Positions 1 to 11,003 of a stretch of 64,000 nucleotides of DNA are shown piece after piece; within the stretch, counting starts at the first letter, position 1; each line of letters starts with the position of its first letter. The stretch is taken from contig CM019830.1 of the NCBI GenBank assembly GCA_009763385.1, forward strand, positions 92,196,649-92,260,648. The letters run 5' to 3'. Both the position numbers and the translations under genes were made by a program. The DNA comes from Coix lacryma-jobi var. lacryma-jobi. Its lineage: Eukaryota; Streptophyta; Magnoliopsida; Poales; Poaceae. A model generated the notes under the pieces. That model was not told the DNA's origin. It saw only the letters and a list, made by a program, of their open reading frames with translations, and did no database searches.

Positions 1-1
1 G

Positions 2-268
2 GGTACGACAGCCCTGAGGCGGGTGAACGAGGTCAACCGAGTCCTCCCTAACATCTCTCGAGCTGGTATGGGATACGGCGCAGCGCTTGCCTTCAACGCT
101 GTATGGATCCACTCTGGCGCCGACTACCGCAACTTCGTTGTTTGCGAGCGAGGGCTAGAGTATAGGGTGGTACGCTCTGTCGAGGACATGAAAGAAGCTG
201 GAACAGATCTGGCTGACTCTTTTGACTTCGATCTCCCGATTAGGTGTAGGATGGGGTGGACGAACTGA
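2..268 (+). CDS. 3' part of an antisense gene carried by element A (partial)
   Basis: The frame is open from the first bases of the window and ends at TGA 266-268, so the start lies to the left. The 88-odd residues contain no domain I recognise; the end is acidic and contains several Phe-Asp pairs. It lies on the strand opposite to element A gag, in the position where Tat-group Gypsy elements carry antisense ORFs. It could be the last exon of a first antisense gene, since a new TATA box follows at 769. Function unknown. Confidence 0.4.
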   Translation, partial: GTTALRRVNEVNRVLPNISRAGMGYGAALAFNAVWIHSGADYRNFVVCERGLEYRVVRSVEDMKEAGTDLADSFDFDLPIRCRMGWTN

Positions 269-768
269 CCATCTTTATTGTAATCTTGCATTTCCCCTTT
301 ATAAATAAAAATCCTCTGTTCGCCCTCTTGAATCCAATCTGTGATTGATCCTCTGAGATCAATGTATGTTCTGTTTCGTGTACCAACTAACGATTTTCCC
401 TTTACCTCAACGGGATGTAGATTACATCGGCTATTGCTGATAATCATGCTGATTGTCCCCATCCTGTAAGTAACTGTTCATCACCAAAGTTTTTAGCCCT
501 TTTCTCGATCTCTTGATCCATGATGACATTAGGGTAAAATTTCTCATGGGACTCTTCCTCTTTCAGCTTTCTGTCCCTAGTGTCAATCGATAACATGGGT
601 CCCCAATCAGCGGAAGCCGAACAACTCTTAACCGAATCCTATCGGCCTCCCGATTCTAGGATCATGACCTCCTCTAGTCATTAATAATTCGGCCTGGCCC
701 AACAACGGCCCACAAACCGCAAAAAATCTTTGCTCTGATGCCTGATTCTCAGTGTGCAAGTCATGGTC

Positions 769-777
769 CTATAAATA
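769..777 (+). promoter_or_regulatory. TATA box of the second plus-strand gene in element A
   Basis: CTATAAATA lies about 60 bases before an ATG at 832. The same nonamer stands in front of the plus-strand gene of element F (26842-26850). The parallel placement in two different Gypsy elements supports a real antisense promoter. Promoter activity is inferred. Confidence 0.5.
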
Positions 778-831
778 TGACTCTAGACAGGCCATCGTCC
801 TTGACTCCAACCAAACAGTTTGACTTGCAAA

Positions 832-1613
832 ATGTCCACCTTTCAGCTTTGAGCTCAAGCCAGAGACAAAATCCTTCGCCGGCATCATGGGTAAAAACCA
901 TGGCCCCTTGCGGTAGCCTTTCTTGTTTGTCTATCTCTGATTTACTATTCATTCCCCTCCAGAGCGGAATCTTCTTCCAGCCAAGCTCGGGTTCCTCCTC
1001 CAGAAACGGTAGCTCTAAAAAACTTCTTTCAAATCTTCTTCTAAGCCACTAGATCCTGAGTTCAATGATTCATTCCAGCAGACCCGCTTGGATGCTCTTC
1101 GGTACTGCGAGGAAAGGGATAAAGCCCAGAAGGAACTGAAAGATGCATCCAAGAAGCACAACATTGAGGAAACTGAATGGGCAGACCAACAGAAACAGCT
1201 CTGCAGCATCATTACAGGTTAGCAGAGTCTTGGTCCTCTTCTTCTGGTTGAACTTGTTATGCCTGACACATCCCTTCTTCCTGCTAGCCCTTTCCGCAGA
1301 GAACAACTGTCTGAAGGCAGCAGCAAACAGAGTTGCCCTCAAGGTGAATGCTCGCGGGGACTCAGCCGAAGCCCGCCTTGACGCCGTGGATGGTCGCATA
1401 GATCAGGCCATCATCCAAGGTGTGCACGCCAGGGTCTCCTTCGGGCTAGCGGCAATGAGCTCCTCGACCAAAGAAGACTACTCCTTCTCACCAGTTGGCC
1501 TCGCAGGCGACCCGGATGAATTTGAAGATCCTGAGATTTATGATAACCATGCCGCTGCTATTGCTGAGATTGTTGACCCGCAATCCATTCTGATCAACTT
1601 ATTCCGAGAGTAG
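832..1613 (+). pseudogene. Intron-containing antisense gene of element A (coiled-coil protein), damaged
   Basis: I read three exons. The first runs from ATG 832 to about 912, with in-frame TGA and TAA codons. A 50-base GT-AG interval (913-962) follows. The second exon (963-1217) codes for a charged, helix-rich stretch and contains a one-base frame change near 1045. The third (1300-1613) ends in TAG. The 1218-1299 intron has GT and AG ends, and joining ACA-G to AG-AAC keeps the frame, which supports splicing. The protein is acidic near its C-terminus. No catalytic motif is seen. The exon and intron layout resembles that of the element F antisense gene. First intron and start are less certain than the second intron. 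Confidence 0.5.
1218..1299 (+). other. Probable spliceosomal intron in the element A antisense gene
   Basis: The donor is ACAG|GTTAGC and the acceptor TTTCCGCAG|AGAAC. The interval is 82 bases and the joined codon is GAG. The flanking frames are open only when joined across this interval; unspliced, the upstream frame stops at the TAG just after the donor. Confidence 0.55.
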
Positions 1614-2491
1614 TTTGTACTAGGATAGATCTGTAAATGAAGTTCGCAGTAGATGAACTTGCTCTTCTCTGAATAATGTTTATTTCGATTCTTCAGTGAC
1701 CTTCCCTGTTCACAACATTTCTTCAGAAGAACGCTTGCCGAATGTATGACGTCATTTTAGCCGACTAGATCTCATTTTCAACATGTCATGTCACTCGGCA
1801 TCTTACTTACTGCATTTCACCTTTCTCTCCTCCCGATAAACGTGCCAACTTGAAAAACGCTAGGGCCACTGAGGTCATGAATATTTTTCACTAAAGGCGA
1901 TATGAATAATATCGGCTATAACTTAAACTCTTGGAACATTCTTTTTGCTAAAGGCGATGTTTTACATCGGCTGTATAAAAATATCCTTGAATCCGCTTCA
2001 GATACAATTTCCACGCATTCGGCTTTTTCAACAAATAACGCTGAAGCTTTTAGCTCACGAGTGACGCATATATAAATAAAATTTCTCTACAGCCGAATAC
2101 CCTTCTCTGGGTTTAATATTTTCGGCTAAAGCTAGCTGCTACTTATCTTCTCCTTTAACCTTAAAATAAGGGCCGATCCTACTATAAGGCTATCGGCCGC
2201 CACGTACAACTTGAAATGATTACCAAGTTGTGGATGTGCCTTCATATACTTTTCAATTTCACCAAGACTCTTCATTGTATGTCACTTCGCGTGAACTCTT
2301 GACCTTTCTTTAGCTTTGGCAATGGAGAAATAGGCAGATTCTTTTCAAAGGTTTACCAACTTCAACCCATACCGGACTCAAATTCACAAATGTTAATCAT
2401 GTCCTCGGCTTCATTATCAATACTTTATACCTTGTCAGCCGACATAGAACCTGGTCCTGATTCCTCTCCATTACATCAGTTATATTACTTA
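1614..2491. other. Non-coding interior of element A
   Basis: The stretch is AT-rich with scattered TCGGCT/GGCGAT motifs that recur (for example around 1890-1980 and 2090-2130). I see no gene and no pol remnant here. Confidence 0.5.
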
Positions 2492-3136
2492 TTAAAAATT
2501 GCTCTGAGAGCCGATCGTTTGAATCGGCTGTTGGTCTTTGTCGGAAACGTTCACAGGACCTACTTCCCAAGCTCTTCCAGAGAAGCACTCGACACCATCA
2601 TATTCCCAGTAGATGGGCTCTGTGTTAGCAATGCTCACCGAATCATCAGCGTGGACAATTTCGACGTCGTCTCCAATCCATTGGATGAGGAACTGATGCA
2701 TAGTTGACGGCACACAGCAATTTGCATGTATCCAATCTCTTCCAAATAGCAAATTGTATGCCCCCTTGCCATCAATGACGAAGAAGGTAGTGATCAAGGT
2801 TTTAGTCCCGATCGTCAACTCAACGTGAACTGCTCCCCGAGTATCAGAGGAATTACCAGCAAAGTCTCTCAATACCATGTCGGTCTTCAATAAGTCTTCA
2901 CTCGCCATCCCATGTTTTCTGAAGGTGGTATATGGCATGATATTTATAGCAGCCCCTCCATCAATGAACAACTTAGTTAATGGCTTGCCATTAACATAGC
3001 CTCTCATGTACAATGGCTTCAGGTGTCGATGCTTAGCTGGCTTATCGAATACTGCACTTTGAGCCAAGACAAGATGAGCCAACAACTCTTGGAATTCATC
3101 TTCATCAAAAATCTGAATATACCTCGCCTTGGACAT
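2492..3136 (-). pseudogene. Element A aspartic protease domain (Gypsy pol N-terminus)
   Basis: The 214-residue minus-strand frame contains the retropepsin-like segment FIDGGAAINIMP followed by a hydrophobic core and the flap-side motif NLLFGRDW. The active-site triad is DGG rather than DTG or DSG, a variant I recall from related grass Gypsy proteases, so it need not be a defect. The frame joins gag by a shift near 3110-3136. Downstream of the stop at 2492 no RT follows. The role would be maturation of Gag and Pol in the virus-like particle. Confidence 0.75.
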
Positions 3137-5710
3137 CCTGATTTTCGGGAGCTATAAATTCTGATGGCAGAAAGAAAGCCATGCATGTGTCAGCCGAACG
3201 ATCACCTCCATCCGGCTTCTCTTTAGGGCCCCAAACTCGCTTTGTCTTGGCACTTGCTTGCTCTAACTCTCTATTTCTTAGGTGCTGCACCCTTCTTTTC
3301 TGGCTTTTCCTCAATCCTGGTGGACACCACTGTCCTCTCTGCCAAACATACTCGCGATATTCCTCTTCTCCAGTGCGAGCCCAACTTCGATCGGCAAATC
3401 CTCTTCCATGCCGACCTTCGGAATTATTTATTTTTAAGCGCCGATCGTCCTCAGGGACTCGTGCCCCAAGCCTATCATGGACAGCACGGCGGTTGACTCG
3501 AGACTGCCTATACTCAGATTATTGATCACTGCATTCAGGGCAGTTGTTCTTAACAGGCAGCTTCAAGCCTTCATTCCAACAATACTGGAAGAACGAGCAT
3601 TCCCAATGAGACTGTTATTGCTCCCTCATATCTTCTCATTCTTCTTGGTACATTTCTTCTTCGTACCTTCGTTGTCTCTCCAGGAACTTCTTCTCTTCAT
3701 AAAATCTCTGCTTCTGGTACCGTTCCTGTTCCCGACGCCATTTATTCAACAGAATACGCGTCGTGACCCTGGGTCTGGAAGTTTCACCCATTTCGGTTCA
3801 GCTATTTTGGAACCGAACCCTTTGCTGAAGCTCTTTATTTGTAATCTGCCGATCAGGGTTAACAGCACCAGCTTCCCTTGCTCTATCAGAGGTTAACACT
3901 TTCATTTTGCTCCTACCCCTAGGGTCAGCTGCATTGACCATATTAACAGAGAAAGACACGGTGTTCTATCCAAAAGGGCTATCATCAACCTTCATCTTTC
4001 CATCAAACCTCAGATGCCCATCATGGATAGCTTTCTGGATTCGCACTCTGAACACTCGGCAATCGTTTATGGAGTGGGATCTAGTATTATGGAAACCACA
4101 ATACTTCTTGTCCTTGACTCCTTCAGGATGCAGCATAGGATGACCTTCCGGTAACTTGATGCGCCCTTCCTTCAATAAGTACTCAAATAATTTATCTGAC
4201 TTGGAAACATCAAAGTCATAAGTACCTTTTGCTACCTCAGCCATCGCTGGTTGACTTGAGTCGGCTCTTTAGCCCAGACTATCTCGGCTGCAGCTATTTC
4301 ATCTTCACTATCGTACTCAGTTGCCTCTTCTAGAAAAGCCTGATACATCCCAGCAGCCACATCACCCTTCTAGAATTGGTTATTCCTCTTGAATCCCTGG
4401 CCTTGAATGCTCATCGTTGCCAACCTCTGTGATAACTACCCGAGGTCATCAAATTCCATGCCGAATAGCTTCTCTTTGATACTCGGCAACATGCCAGCTA
4501 TAGCTATCCCCGGCAATTGGTCATCCGGCAAGTTCAGAGAATAGCAAAGATCCTTGGTTTCCCTAATCCTGCATAAATATTCTTGTGGTGTCTCGCCAGG
4601 TTTCACCCTTAGGCTCATGAGGTCGACCAACTTCTTCTCACTGGTGCCCGTAAAGACATATGAGTGGAATTTCTGTTCCAGCTCTGCCCATGTATTGATA
4701 GAATTTGCTGGCAAAGAAGCGAACCACAAGAAGGCTGGCCCTGTCAATGACAATGGGAAGTACTGAACCCTCCAAGCTTCATCCGTAGATGCTTCTCCAT
4801 GCTGCATCAAATAGCGGCTGATGTGCTCTATAGTGCTGGTGTCATCCTAGCCTGAAAACTTGGTAAAATCAGTAGGAGGCTTCACCCTTGGAGGAAGTGC
4901 TACCCGATTGTACCACTCTGGGTAAGGAGATTTGTAAGCATAAGACTGATTCTTTGGTTTCAGGCCGAATTGATTCTGCATCATATCAGCCATCTTATGC
5001 ATGATGATGTCAATATTTGAATCGGGAGCTGCTTGTGCTTGCCCCCCAGGATGTAGTCCTGCTGAACTCTTGTAGCCTGGCTTTGGAAGAGCATTAATCG
5101 AGCTATAATCGATGAACTCATGATATCCATCTCCAAACATATTCCTCTATATCCTATTCGCTGCAGGAGACACCTTAGAGGCAGACTGTGGGACGTTTCA
5201 TGTCATGCCGAACGTGACCTGACCATATGTCTGGGGAGGTTGTTGCGTCTCATGAGGAACCATCCCACCTGTGCTTGGGCCAGCTCCGCCTTCTTCGGCG
5301 ATCCTTCGACGTTGAGGTACCAGGAACAACAGCGGTCCTTGCATTGGACCAGCGGCTTCTTCAAAGCGTTTATCCGCTGCTGGACCGAAAATGCTAACCA
5401 TGACAACACGAAAAGTATTCAAGAAAGTTGTCTGATGGCTGGTCATGGCTTCTGATACAGCTTTGTACACTAATTCGGTCATCTTCCGAATAGCTTCTTC
5501 TTCATCATTGTCAGACGGCTCGGATTGGTGATGAGGAATGATCTTTGGGAATTCCTGCTTCTGGAAGACTTTGCCGCTCTTGTTCTTGGAGAAAGACGCC
5601 AAGCAGTTGCGCTGGAATTCATCACAGGTCTGTTGTACTAAACTTTTCAACTCTGGCGGCAAGTCGTGCATGATCACATCCAGAATTTGATCATCGCTGA
5701 TCTCAGGCAT
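3137..5710 (-). pseudogene. Element A gag polyprotein, multiple stops
   Basis: The start is ATG at 5708-5710, just inside the primer-site region. The middle (about 4436-4850) has the retrotransposon gag core, with the motif WFASLPANSINTWAELEQKF. A Cys/His segment follows near 3966-4140 (KYCGFHNTRSH...C), and another near 3530-3620 has Cys residues spaced like a second zinc finger. The rest is Glu/Arg-rich and probably coiled coil. Stops in frame include 5147-5149, 4847-4849, 4436-4438 and 4370-4372 (all TAG), plus several TGA/TAA between 3520 and 3970. Gag would form the particle shell and bind RNA; this copy cannot do so unaided. Confidence 0.75.
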
Positions 5711-5727
5711 CTTGAAACGAAGTCATC

Positions 5728-5745
5728 CCACCGGGCATGCCAAAA
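5728..5745 (-). other. Primer-binding-site region of element A
   Basis: On the minus strand, TTTTGGCATGCCCGGTGGGA lies just after the LTR end and before the gag ATG. A TGG-starting 18-mer at this place is the usual mark of a tRNA primer site. I could not assign the tRNA with confidence. Confidence 0.5.
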
Positions 5746-6144
5746 CGTGACACCTCGCGCCAAGGCACACAGCAAGCCGAACGAGGCTAGCTTCAATCGG
5801 GTGCCCGGAGTGTGTTGAATCCGGAGACGTGCCAGTCAGTTTGACCTGAAAACCAACAAGGGATAAAAACGTGAGAATACCTCTGGAACATGTCGGGTGA
5901 GACCAGACAGTTCTATATGTACGGCTTTGGAAGCCAATCACGACGGCACACAGCTATAGAAGCTGTCTGTCAAAGCATGTTTATAAAGACATTCGGCAAG
6001 TATGAAAACAGAGTATGTAAAGCATATTAACTGCCGAATGTATATGTAAGGAGAGACATGCTCAAACAAATTAGAGATGTTGTAAACAGGAAACTTGCCA
6101 AAATAGATCTACTCAAATAACACATGCTTGGGCTAATCCAACTA

Positions 6145-6830
6145 ATCTGCCGCACGTTTAGTCTTCATAAACCCGTCAGGTATAAACCGAAGCAAAGCTA
6201 ATCCACCGCATGATACCACTTGCTATGAGTCTACGCCACTTCTTATAATTAGATTAATCCACCGCATGATACAATCTAATTATAACAAGCTAAAAGCATA
6301 TATTTGAATAGATCTATAAAAGCTCATTACTCGTGTAAGGTTAACTAAGGTCGGCAAACTAGCCGAGTGGGGTCCATGAGGAAGGAACATACAAGCAAGC
6401 ATGATCAAACTAATCTAAAACCTGCATCTGTCGCACGATAACCAGTTCTATCGAAGCCTAAACATGATTAACATGCATGAACCCACAACATGTAACAACC
6501 TAAATTGAAAACTGATCCGGCCATCATGATCTTATGATTATCAAAGCACAAGCAAACTTGTGAAACAAGGCCGAATAGAGATCAATCTAGATTGGGCAAA
6601 AGAGTGTTACAAGAATTAAATAAATAAAACATATAACACATGATAACTTAATGAATCTATCAGACCTGCCAAATCTAATAGAGCCGATAACTATTTTTAC
6701 TCATGACTTAATCGGCCGCACGATACAAGGCACAAGCAAAAACTTCCCGTCATAAGCTTAAATCCGCCGCACGATACTAGGCTTAACATACGAGACTACT
6801 TGCATGATATCTAAATCCGTCGCACGATAC
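6145..6830. repeat. Dispersed short repeat, CCGCACGATAC type, seven copies
   Basis: Variants of ATCC(G/A)CCGCA(C/T)GATAC occur near 6147, 6200, 6255, 6428, 6711, 6761 and 6814. Copies are 50-280 bases apart and lie between the TATA box and the gag end of the LTR. Confidence 0.6.
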
Positions 6831-6982
6831 TAGACATAATAGCAAGGTTGTCGGGACTTACGGAGGTCGACGGATCGATGATTCCTCTCGAAGAACTCGA
6901 CGACACGACTAAGGACTCGAAGGTGGCACGGGGCCGGTTTGTATTGATGTGGTTGTGAACAATTTTACAATGGTCGAGTGTT

Positions 6983-6994
6983 TATATTTATACC
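6983..6994 (-). promoter_or_regulatory. TATA box in the element A LTR
   Basis: TATAAATATA reads on the minus strand in the direction of gag, at a spacing typical of a U3/R border. Confidence 0.5.
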
Positions 6995-7293
6995 CCGAAC
7001 GAAAACATGAGTCCTAGACGATTACGATTCACATAATAAAATATGGAAAGATACAAATTCTATTCCTAATCTCTTCGGCGTCCTCCATTGTCACGTGTCT
7101 TCTCATGCAAGCCGGCTCTTTTTGCAACATCCATCTCCCGAATGGAGCCATCGTTCTGCAAAATAACCGACCGCACAGGCATTTGCCGAAACTTCGAGGA
7201 CCAAAGAAGTCGCCTGTCACTTGCCGAAATCTGCTTCCCACTGCTTGCTGAGCCCACTTGTCATATTCTCGCGCGTGCGAAAATCCAATGTCA

Positions 7294-10223
7294 ACAATAT
7301 GTAATAATGATGGAAGTAAATTCAAGCAAGCAGGTAGGCAATATATATAAGTGCGAGCGCAAAGCTGGGTAGTTAGGGTGAAGAGGTTCCAAGCAAGGCA
7401 ATCAAGGCTCAGGCAATAGCATGCATCACATATACTAGCAAATGAGTAAAAGTAAAGCGCTAGCATTTCTACTTTGCAATGTCTAATAGGATTCTCTAGA
7501 GTAAGGTGCTGCCATGACACCTGCGGTGTCGAGGAAGTAGTGGTACGCGTCTCCGGGAGTCGAGGTGGTCCACCGGCAAGTTCCATCACCTCCGGGAGCA
7601 TTGTCGAATCCATCCGAGCTCGAGTCGTTGCTACGCTACAATAATACCGAGAATGACCACTAATAAGAAGCAATAAAACTGCGACAAAAACTAACTCAAA
7701 AATACACAACAACTGCACTAGGAGGTAGATTAGGATTTTAGAAGAATTATGAAACTGGTTTCATAATTTTTGGAGCAAGGATGAATTTCTAGTGAATTTC
7801 TGAAAGTTGACAAGGTGCTCTGAAAATCAAATAAAAAGGGAAGGGCACGAATCGGATGGGCTTGCCTTGCTCTGGTGGCCCAACAGCAAGGGGGGAGAGG
7901 GCTTCGTGCGTGGGCCGAAAGCCGGCCTGCAGAGCTGGCTTGGTTTATGGGCTTCCCCCGAATCTAAAGTAGAGGAGGGTGCCCGCCAGCTGGTCGATAG
8001 AAAGCCAGAACGGCTCAATGCCGGGCTCCTGCGGTCCTGGTGCTCATGGAGCCTGTGTGAGCGTGCAAGCTCTTGGTCGCCATGTGCGCGTGCACGTGCG
8101 ACAGGGCAGTGTGGATGCAACGGCCGATGTGAGCTATGCGGCCGTGACATGCCTGTGCGTGCTGGTGCGGAACAAGGCCGGCCACGACGGGCGTGAGCGC
8201 GTCGATGTGCTCGCGGAGAGTGCGGTGCGACGGCGTCGGCGTTCGTGCGGCTGCGTGTCAAGGCTCGGCCGCACTGCGTAGCATTTATGCACGTACGTAC
8301 TTGAGATCCCGGCGGCCCTAAAAGGCATGGCCTTGGCCGGTATGGTGTTGTGTGATTGTGCCGCGGGCGTCGAGCTACGACTGAGTGGGTAAGTGCGTGT
8401 GCGTTCATGACGCAGAACAGCGTCATCTCCCATGGGCGCGGCGCAAAGCGCACGCCCGAGTGGCAAGGCACCGCATTGGTGAGGTGAGGGCGGCGGTGCG
8501 CGGTGGTGTCACCGCGCCGTGCAGGTGCGGCTTCCGTGTGCCGGTGCAGTGGCAGTGTAGGATATCAGCGGCTCGAAGGCCGGGCAGGGACAACGATAAC
8601 AGGAAAGGTCGAGTCTTGGCGTGCTCACTAGAAGGCTCGGCGAAGGCAGGACGCGTGATGCCGGTCGGGTCTGGCGCAGGCAGGACCGATGCAGACAGTG
8701 CGCGCACCGGCGTTCGTGGTGACGACGGGGTTCTGTGGCGGAGACACAAGCAAGGTGCCTGGCGTGGGGAAGTCCGGCGTCGAGGCCGGGGGTGCTCCCA
8801 GCGTCTCAGCCAGTACGTGCAGGGACGGTTCCAGACGGTGACTGCGACGAGTTCACGAAACAAAGGCTTGTCTTAGGCAAGACATCACGTTGGTGAAGAA
8901 AAACGGAGCTTTGGCGAGGATGAACTCACCGACGGCTTCACGTGTTGCGTCGTTGGCGAGGCTGCGACGCGGCTCCCCGAAGACGAGATGGCTCCGTGCG
9001 GGACGGGCGTTTCGGGCTGCGGCTGCGGCTTGTGGAGACGGAAGACGCGACACCTATCGTGGCGTACTTGGAGCGCCCCGGCCACGAGGACTCCCAGGGC
9101 GGCGGCGAGGTCGTCGAGATATGCTGCCGCTGCGCCACCGCGCGGCCGTGGCGTCTCGACGGCGTTCGTCGTGGGCGATGGACTCCGGGCGGAACGCGAC
9201 TGCCGGGTGCTGGGCGAGGCGATGACGAGATGGCCTTGCGAGCAGCACCACGCACGCGCGTTCGCACGCGGTCGGTGGCGGCTCTGCGGACGGAAGCAGG
9301 GCAGCAGGCAGGAAGGACGCAGGAGCGAGAGTGGGGAGGAGCCTGCGGCGGCGGGGAAGAGGAAGATGGGGAGGAGAGGGATGGGCGCTCGCTCGGCTTA
9401 TATAGCTAGGAGCTACGGTTCACGAGGAGGGGCTCGCTGCTATGAGCGGCGGCGATCCTCGGAGGCCGTGCGGCCAGAACACGGGTCGCCCATCGAAGCA
9501 CGGACAGGTGAGGAGGTCAGGAAGGTTCAAGAAGCGGATAGCGGGGCTTGGTCCGGGCCTCCGGGGCACGGTCAAGGTGACGCGCGGGCGGGCTCCGCAT
9601 CCGCGTCACGCGAGGGTATCCGAGGCTGGGCGCCGTGGCTCGCGACGGAAAGCAAGACGAGTTGCTCGGCTTCGGACGAAAAGAAGCAAGGAGCTGGGAC
9701 GTCGAGAGGAGGAAGGAGATGGCAGGCTTAACGGAGCAAAACAGCGTCAGGCGGACTCGAAGGGGACAAGGGCGAGTGGCAGGCCCGCGTGATGCGCACG
9801 CGAGCGGGGGATGGACTTCTGCCACTCGGTCTTTCGGCTGGCAAGCGGGACCCACGCACAGGGGCATGCAGCGACGGCAGCGTCCTTGCGCGCGAGCGAT
9901 GGGAGCAGGCGGCCGACTCCGTAGCCGCGCGTGCGGTGCACGCGAGTGTCCTCTCCTCCAGGTGTCTGTGCTGCGCACATGATTGGCCGAGAAGGGAAGC
10001 TGTGCTGCAAATGCAGGCTGGTGCTCGGTTGGGCCAACGGAAGCTGGGCCTGGCAATCACGTGAAGAGGGATGGAGAGCTAGGCGGTCGACGGACCAAGG
10101 CTAGTCACGCAGGTGTGTACGTGAGAAGAGGGGATGTGTACATGAGCATGCAACCAGGTATAGAGTGTTGTCGCACCTGATGCATACATGGGGTGATTAG
10201 CCGATGGTTTTGCAAGTAGGAGA
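7294..10223 (-). mobile_element. Element B: GC-rich, probable part of a very long LTR
   Basis: From 7294 to about 7800 the DNA is ordinary; from 7800 to 10100 it is very GC-rich, with long overlapping open frames on all strands and no recognisable protein. A CTATATAA TATA box (9399-9406) on the minus strand is followed by a CT-rich leader-like stretch. After the CACTA interruption the sequence goes on at 14625-15095 and ends CATACAACA, which would be the LTR start TGTTGTATG on the minus strand. Removing the CACTA gives over 3.4 kb, compatible with the long LTRs of some grass Gypsy elements. A second LTR is not visible, so this is inference. Confidence 0.35.
9399..9406 (-). promoter_or_regulatory. 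TATA box in the GC-rich region
   Basis: The minus strand reads CTATATAAGCC, followed by CT- and CCGCCG-rich DNA like a plant 5' leader. The core is nearly palindromic, so a plus-strand reading cannot be excluded. Confidence 0.4.
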
Positions 10224-11003
10224 CACTACTACTACAGAAAGAGCCTTTAACCCCGGTTGAAATGAGGCTTTAGCCCCGGGTATACCAACCGGGGCTAAGA
10301 ATCCGGGACTAAAGGTCCCGGCCTTTAGTCCCGGGTGCTTTCAAGGCCCCAGTTGAAATGGGGCTTTAACCCCGGGTATGCCAACCGGGGCTAAGAATCC
10401 GGGACAAAAGGTCCTGGCCTTTAGTCCCGGGTGCTTTCAACCGGGGCTAAAGGTCCAGGGAGCACTACTGGAGAACAGGCCTTTAGCCCCGGGCCATTTT
10501 GGCCTTTTGCCCCGGGCATGGAGCCGGGGCTAAGGAATCGGGACTAAAGGCCCGACCTTTAGCCCCGGTTCCCCGCCCCGGGGTTAAAGGGGACCTTTAG
10601 CCGCGGTTGGTAATACCAACCGGGACTAAAGAGGTCTCCAGCCGAGCTACGGTTGCTGGCTTCTTTAGTCCCGGTTGGTATTACCAACCAGGGCTAAAGA
10701 GGCCGCCTCTTTTTTCTTTTTTCTTTTTTCTTTTTCTTTTTTTCAATTGGTTATTGTTTTCGGTTTTACAATTACATTAGGGTTTCTAATACGTATTCTT
10801 CGCTGCTAATATATTCCATTATGGTTTCAAATTCGTATTCTTCGCTGCTAATAAATATATATAAACACATAAAATTTACAATTACACACAAATGAAATAT
10901 GAAACTATATATATTATAGATCGAGCTATACATATGTACATAAAATATATGATCCATCTTACATCCTTAACTTGATATTTACAACACAAATATTGTTCCT
11001 GAC

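Larger units (their letters stand above)
1..7293 (-). mobile_element. Element A: Tat-like Gypsy LTR retrotransposon, left-truncated by window, no RT/integrase seen
   Basis: Read on the minus strand the order is LTR (5748-7293), primer-site region, gag (from 5710), aspartic protease (to 2492), a non-coding stretch, then antisense (plus-strand) exons running to the window edge. No reverse transcriptase, RNase H or integrase motif is visible between the protease and the antisense exons, where pol would be expected. Gypsy elements of the Tat group are known to carry extra antisense ORFs between pol and the 3' LTR. I infer a non-autonomous derivative mobilised by a full-length relative. The left LTR is outside the window, so the target duplication cannot be checked; the 5 bases after the LTR are ACAAT. 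Confidence 0.7.
5748..7293 (-). repeat. 5' LTR of element A
   Basis: It runs from TGACACCTCG to ATCCAATGTCA in plus orientation, with TGACA/TGTCA inverted ends, about 1546 bases. On the minus strand a TATA box (GGTATAAATATA, 6983-6994) sits about 300 bases after the LTR start. Downstream of it a motif like ATCCGCCGCACGATAC recurs about seven times. Ends were set from the inverted termini and from the primer-site position; the second LTR is not in the window to confirm them. Confidence 0.6.

Noticed and set aside
3477..3896. Plus-strand 139-residue open frame
   Set aside because: It is the reverse of the element A gag, whose frame carries recognisable motifs.
7807..10180. Many long open frames on both strands in the GC-rich region
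   Set aside because: They overlap in all frames, are rich in Arg/Ala/Pro/Gly as random GC-rich DNA would be, and show no domain.
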